64,000 nt of DNA from Nocardioides sp. zg-DK7169 (GTDB taxonomy: Bacteria > Actinomycetota > Actinomycetes > Propionibacteriales > Nocardioidaceae), in the NCBI RefSeq assembly GCF_013155365.1, contig NZ_JABJRA010000009.1, forward strand, positions 124,001-188,000, given 5' to 3'. The notes under the pieces are model-generated. The model saw nothing but the letters and a program-made list of their open reading frames with translations. It was not told the DNA's origin and did no database searches. Shown here in pieces: positions 60,886-64,000 of this stretch; position 1 is the first letter of the stretch, and each line of letters starts with the position of its first letter. Made by a program: the position numbers and the translations under genes.

Positions 60886-62228
60886 CACCCAGGACAGGGA
60901 CACCGGTCCCCCACCGCGGGCCTGCAACGCTCGCCGGACTCCTCGCCACGGCGCTCCTGCTGGCGGGCTGCGGCGCGGGCGGGCGCGAGGACGACGGCGA
61001 GGACGGCGGGGGCGCCTCCGACACCGGCGTCACCGCCGACACCATCACCATCGGGGCACACTTCCCGCTGACCGGCGTCGCGGCGCCCGGCTACAGCGAG
61101 ATCCCGACCGGGGCGCAGGCGTACTTCGACTACGTCAACGCCAACGGCGGCGTGCACGGGCGCCAGATCGAGTACCTCGTCAAGGACGACGGCTACAACC
61201 CCACCAACACCAGCAAGGTCACCAACGAGCTGGTGCTCCAGGACGAGATCTTCGCGATGGTCGGCGGGCTCGGCACCCCGACGCACAGCGCGGTCGTGGA
61301 CTTCTTGAACGGCGAGGGGGTGCCGGACCTGTTCGTCTCCTCGGGCTCGCTGATGTGGGGCGACGACGTGGCGGCGCGGCCGATGACGTTCGGCTGGCAG
61401 CCCGACTACGAGATCGAGGGCAAGATCATCGGCCAGTACGTCGCGGAGAACCAGCCCGGCGCCCGGGTCGGGCTGTTCCTGCAGGACGACGACTTCGGCG
61501 AGGACGCCGAGCAGGGCGTGCGGCGCTACCTCGACGACCAGATCGTGGAGGTGCAGCGCTACACCTCCGGCAGCACCGACGTCGGCCCGCAGATCGCCGC
61601 GCTCCAGTCCGCGGGCGTCGACCTGGTGCTGTCGTTCAACACCCCGTCGTACACCGCGCTGAGCCAGCTGGTGGCGCTCAAGCTCGGCTACGACCCGGCG
61701 TGGTTCTACTCCAACGTCGGCTCCGACCCGGGCCTGGTCGGCGCGCTGCTCTCGCAGATCTCCGAGGGCGCGGTGCAGGGCGGCACCAACGCGCTCGACG
61801 GCGTGCTCACCACCGAGTACATCCCCGGCGTCGACGCCCCCGACGACCCGTGGGTCCAGCTGTGGCAGAAGGTGTGGGACGAGCACGGCGAGAAGGGCGA
61901 GCTCACCAACTACCGCGTCTACGGCATGTCGCACGCCTACGCGTTCGTGCAGGCCCTGCAGGAGGCCGGCGAGGACCTGACCCGCGAGGGGCTGGTCGAG
62001 GCGCTCGAGAGCGACAGCCAGGACCTGGTGGGCCCGCAGCTCGCGCCGTTCCGCTTCAGCGCCGACAGCCACATGGGCATCTCCGGGATGCGGGTCGTCG
62101 AGCTCCAGGGCGGCGTCGGCGAACCCCTCACCCCCATCCTCGTCAGCGACATCGGCGACGCCGAGATCACCGAGGACACCTCCGGCCAGGCCGAGGACGC
62201 ACCCCCCGAGAGCGGCATCCCCGACTAG
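60882..62228 (+). CDS. ABC importer substrate-binding lipoprotein, LivK type
   Basis: 448 residues from ATG 60882 with GAAGGGA upstream. Lipobox LLAGCGAG, acidic Gly-rich linker, then Peripla_BP_6 fold: DTITIGAHFPLTGVAAPGYS, GAQAYFDYVNANGGVHGRQI, MVGGLGTPTHSAVVDFLNGE, PDLFVSSGSLMWGD, ARVGLFLQDDDFGEDAEQGV. Actinobacterial LivK-like proteins of this size bind branched amino acids, amides, urea or aromatic/carboxylic compounds, so the ligand is open. An Asp/Glu-rich tail ends the protein. Repeat copy C begins directly after its stop. Confidence 0.94.
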   Translation: MTPRTGTPVPHRGPATLAGLLATALLLAGCGAGGREDDGEDGGGASDTGVTADTITIGAHFPLTGVAAPGYSEIPTGAQAYFDYVNANGGVHGRQIEYLVKDDGYNPTNTSKVTNELVLQDEIFAMVGGLGTPTHSAVVDFLNGEGVPDLFVSSGSLMWGDDVAARPMTFGWQPDYEIEGKIIGQYVAENQPGARVGLFLQDDDFGEDAEQGVRRYLDDQIVEVQRYTSGSTDVGPQIAALQSAGVDLVLSFNTPSYTALSQLVALKLGYDPAWFYSNVGSDPGLVGALLSQISEGAVQGGTNALDGVLTTEYIPGVDAPDDPWVQLWQKVWDEHGEKGELTNYRVYGMSHAYAFVQALQEAGEDLTREGLVEALESDSQDLVGPQLAPFRFSADSHMGISGMRVVELQGGVGEPLTPILVSDIGDAEITEDTSGQAEDAPPESGIPD

Positions 62229-62391
62229 TCCCCGAGTCGGCCCGTCTGGTTGCGCGAGTCGGCCCGTCTGGTTGCGCGAGTCGGCCCGTCTGGTTGCGCG
62301 AGTCGGCTCTTGTGACGAAGTTCTTCACCGCACCTGGGGAGAATCTCGCCACACGCGCCGACTCGGCGCGCCATTGGCGCCGACTCGGCGA
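62229..62391. repeat. GAGTCGGC-core composite repeat, copy C
   Basis: One partial and three 22-nt units in tandem (62229-62314) with core GCGCGAGTCGGCC and tail CGTCTG, the last ending CTCTTGTG. A spacer containing CTGGGGAGAATCTCGCCACA (62334-62353) and a near-palindrome GTGACGAAGTTCTTCAC (62312-62328) follows. Then one complete and one partial unit in opposite sense (62355-62391) with core GCCGACTCGGCG and tail CCATTG. Same architecture as copy B with fewer units. Confidence 0.9.
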
Positions 62392-62396
62392 GGGGG

Positions 62397-63344
62397 ATGA
62401 GGGTGGGGGACGCAGGGAGGTGGCGCGAGGGGGCGTGGCTGGCGGAGGTCCGGGAATGGGTGGGCGAGCGGCTCGGGGAGCGGGGGCTGAGCGTCACCGG
62501 GCCGGTCGAGCAGCCGCACGTCGTGCCCTGGTCGACAGTCCTGCGCTTCCCCACCGACACGGGCCCGGTGTGGTTCAAGGCCAACGACGCCTCCATGCAC
62601 CACGAGGCCGGCCTGGTCGCCCTGCTCGCGGCCCGCTTCCCCGACCGGGTGCCGCCGCTGCTCGCCACCGACCCGGCCCGCGGCTGGATGCTGATGGCCG
62701 ACGCCGGCACCCGCCTGCGCGAGGTGATCCCCGTGGAGCGCAGCCTCACGCGGTGGTACGACGTGCTGGACGCCGTCGCCCGGATCCAGGTCGGCACCCT
62801 CGACGCGGTCGAGGAGATGCTCGCCCTGGGCGTGCCGGACCTGTGCCTGCCCCGCCTCGTCGAGCGGTACGACGACCTGGTCGGCAGCCTCGACGTACCC
62901 GCGCGCTTCCGCTCCGCCACGCCGTACGTCGCGGAGCTGGTCGCCGCCCTGGAGGGCCACGGCGTCCCCGCCGGGCTCAACCACGACGACCTCCACGACG
63001 GCCAGGTCTTCCTCGGCGCCGGCCGGCACCTGGTCCTCGACTGGGGCGACGCCTGCATCACCCATCCGTTCTTCGTGCTCTCGGTGGTGCTGGAGGGCCA
63101 GGTCGCCTGGGGCCTCGACGACGTCGAGGGCTCCGTCGACATCGCGCCGTTCCGCGACGCCTACCTCGCGCCCTGGGCCGAGGCCCTCCCCGGGACCGAC
63201 CTGGTCGCGGTCACCGACGCGGCCCTGCGCCTGGGCTGGGCGGCACGCGCCGTCAACGGGCACGTCGCCGCCGACGTCCCCGACGACGCCGAGCGCACCC
63301 TCACCAGGCTGCAGATGTTCCTTGACGGCCGGGTCGCGGACTGA
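62397..63344 (+). CDS. Aminoglycoside phosphotransferase-fold kinase, substrate unknown
   Basis: 315 residues from ATG 62397. APH/choline-kinase-like motifs: LRFPTDTGPVWFKANDASMH, catalytic LNHDDLHDGQVFLG (H-x-D-x4-Q/N with Gln) and metal-binding LVLDWGDACITHPFF. MLMADAGTRLREVI is typical of a large actinobacterial group annotated as phosphotransferases. The start lies only 5 nt after repeat copy C, so no independent promoter is visible unless it lies in the repeat; read-through from the importer operon is possible. Converges on the methyltransferase gene. Confidence 0.85.
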   Translation: MRVGDAGRWREGAWLAEVREWVGERLGERGLSVTGPVEQPHVVPWSTVLRFPTDTGPVWFKANDASMHHEAGLVALLAARFPDRVPPLLATDPARGWMLMADAGTRLREVIPVERSLTRWYDVLDAVARIQVGTLDAVEEMLALGVPDLCLPRLVERYDDLVGSLDVPARFRSATPYVAELVAALEGHGVPAGLNHDDLHDGQVFLGAGRHLVLDWGDACITHPFFVLSVVLEGQVAWGLDDVEGSVDIAPFRDAYLAPWAEALPGTDLVAVTDAALRLGWAARAVNGHVAADVPDDAERTLTRLQMFLDGRVAD

Positions 63345-63348
63345 GCGC

Positions 63349-63954
63349 TCAGGCCCGCCGCGACTCCAGCACCCGGAACCCCTTGGCGCTCGCCAGCCGC
63401 GTCGTCGGGTAGCCCTGCTCCCCCAGCCAGCGCTGGAGGGAGTCGCCGCCGAGGTTCTTGCCGACCACCATCACCGCGCGCCCGTCCGGCGCGAGCAGCG
63501 CGAACCAGGTCAGCAGCAGCGCGTGCAGCGCCTCCTTGCCGATCCGGATGGGCGGGTTCGACCAGATCTCGTCGTACGTCGCGTCCGGGTCGACGGCGTC
63601 CGGGGTGAGCGCCCGGTAGCGGTCGGTGACCCCGAGGGCGGCGGCGTTCTCGTTGGCCAGCAGCACCGCGCGCTCGTTGACGTCGACCGCGGTGACGTCC
63701 GCGCCGGGGACCACCGTGGCGATGGCGAGCCCGATGACGCCGTATCCGCAGCCGAGGTCGAGGACCCGGCCCGGGCCGGGCGGCTCGGTCTCGCGGAACA
63801 GCACCGCGGTCCCGATGTCGAGGCGCCCCTGCGCGAAGACGCCGCTGCCGCTGGTGAGGCGCAGCTCGCGCCCCCAGACGTCGGCCACGACCGGCTTGCG
63901 GGTGAACGCGACCGTCGGGTCCGCGCTGAAGTAGTGCTCGTCGTCGGTGCTCAC
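63349..63954 (-). CDS. RsmC-like class I SAM-dependent methyltransferase
   Basis: 201 residues from GTG 63954, overlapping the upstream stop as GTGA. MTS-domain motifs: LTSGSGVFAQGRLDIGTAVL, VLDLGCGYGVIGLAIATVVP (SAM loop), VTAVDVNERAVLLANENAAA and catalytic-type IWSNPPIRIGKEALHALLLT (NPPxRxG, typical of RsmC/RlmG). Only one MTS domain is present, shorter than E. coli RsmC. Probably an N2-guanine rRNA methyltransferase, though the target is not certain. Confidence 0.88.
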   Translation of the reverse strand: MSTDDEHYFSADPTVAFTRKPVVADVWGRELRLTSGSGVFAQGRLDIGTAVLFRETEPPGPGRVLDLGCGYGVIGLAIATVVPGADVTAVDVNERAVLLANENAAALGVTDRYRALTPDAVDPDATYDEIWSNPPIRIGKEALHALLLTWFALLAPDGRAVMVVGKNLGGDSLQRWLGEQGYPTTRLASAKGFRVLESRRA

Positions 63955-64000
63955 GCGTCGATCGCCTCCCGTCGGGCGCGGGTCATCTCGGCGCGCGCCG
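63951..64000 (-). CDS. C-terminal fragment of an unidentified protein
   Basis: The frame entering from the right edge ends ...ARAEMTRARREAIDA with its stop at 63951-63953, overlapping the methyltransferase start (GTGA). Only 15 full residues are visible, so no family can be given. The overlap implies co-transcription with the methyltransferase. Confidence 0.5.
   Translation of the reverse strand, partial: ARAEMTRARREAIDA

Overview
The window is 64 kb of very GC-rich DNA with dense gene packing, many GTG starts, ATGA/GTGA stop-start overlaps and many starts that sit 6-8 nt after a TANNNT hexamer (probably leaderless mRNAs). Together with an HemQ-type (coproporphyrin-dependent) heme pathway, the LigC/PrimPol-C repair pair, a two-domain (CTC-type) L25, a DUF222/HNH '13E12' protein and a DUF3000 gene, this points to an actinobacterium, most likely Nocardioidaceae (Nocardioides-like). 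It reads as ordinary chromosome: there is no phage, plasmid, IS element or CRISPR array.

Layout. 0-6 kb: tail of an unknown gene, a 1060-residue secreted multidomain protein, and a polysaccharide-initiation trio (undecaprenyl-phosphate sugar-phosphate transferase plus an Alg14-like/Alg13-like split glycosyltransferase). 6-9.4 kb: an orphan LuxR-type regulator diverging from a membrane histidine kinase/NarL-type response regulator pair. 9.4-16 kb: lytic transglycosylase, CysQ, HAD hydrolase, then the housekeeping run pth-rplY-prs-glmU-tRNA-Gln. 16-21.5 kb: LigC, a coupled unknown gene, a 6C-like RNA, PrimPol-C, Eis-like acetyltransferase, DinB-like protein, MsrB. 21.6-31 kb: FAD oxidoreductase, then heme genes hemQ-hemY and hemE, with a sulfonate/organosulfur cassette (flavin reductase, SsuE-like, SsuD-like, SfnB-like, LysR) lying between hemY and hemE. 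31-38.3 kb: DUF3000, RNase D-like, HNH/13E12 protein, orphan solute-binding lipoprotein, a lipoprotein, a solitary PemK-like protein and a hypothetical. 38.3-48 kb: HrpA helicase, a paired acyl-CoA dehydrogenase operon with a PAP2 membrane protein, a secreted FG-GAP protein and a small membrane protein. 48-55.7 kb: GntR and TetR regulators and a six-gene acyl-CoA catabolic operon with two SDRs, an APH-type kinase, an ACAD10/11-like dehydrogenase, a second acyl-CoA dehydrogenase and an esterase. 56-62.2 kb: PucR-type regulator diverging from a complete LivGFHMK-type ABC importer. 62.4-64 kb: another APH-fold kinase, an RsmC-like methyltransferase and the tail of a further gene.

The most interesting items are: (1) a family of composite intergenic repeats built on 22-nt units with a GAGTCGGC core, present at three places after the ends of + strand transcription units, with opposed arrays around a conserved spacer; (2) adjacent kinase and dehydrogenase genes that look like a split version of eukaryotic ACAD10/ACAD11, predicting a 4-hydroxyacyl-CoA phosphorylation/elimination pathway; (3) the sulfur-scavenging cassette placed inside the heme genes with a shared palindromic operator; (4) a 6C-like small RNA directly beside one repeat element; (5) an HNH/13E12 reading frame that runs through a different repeat family and 217 nt into the neighbouring gene.
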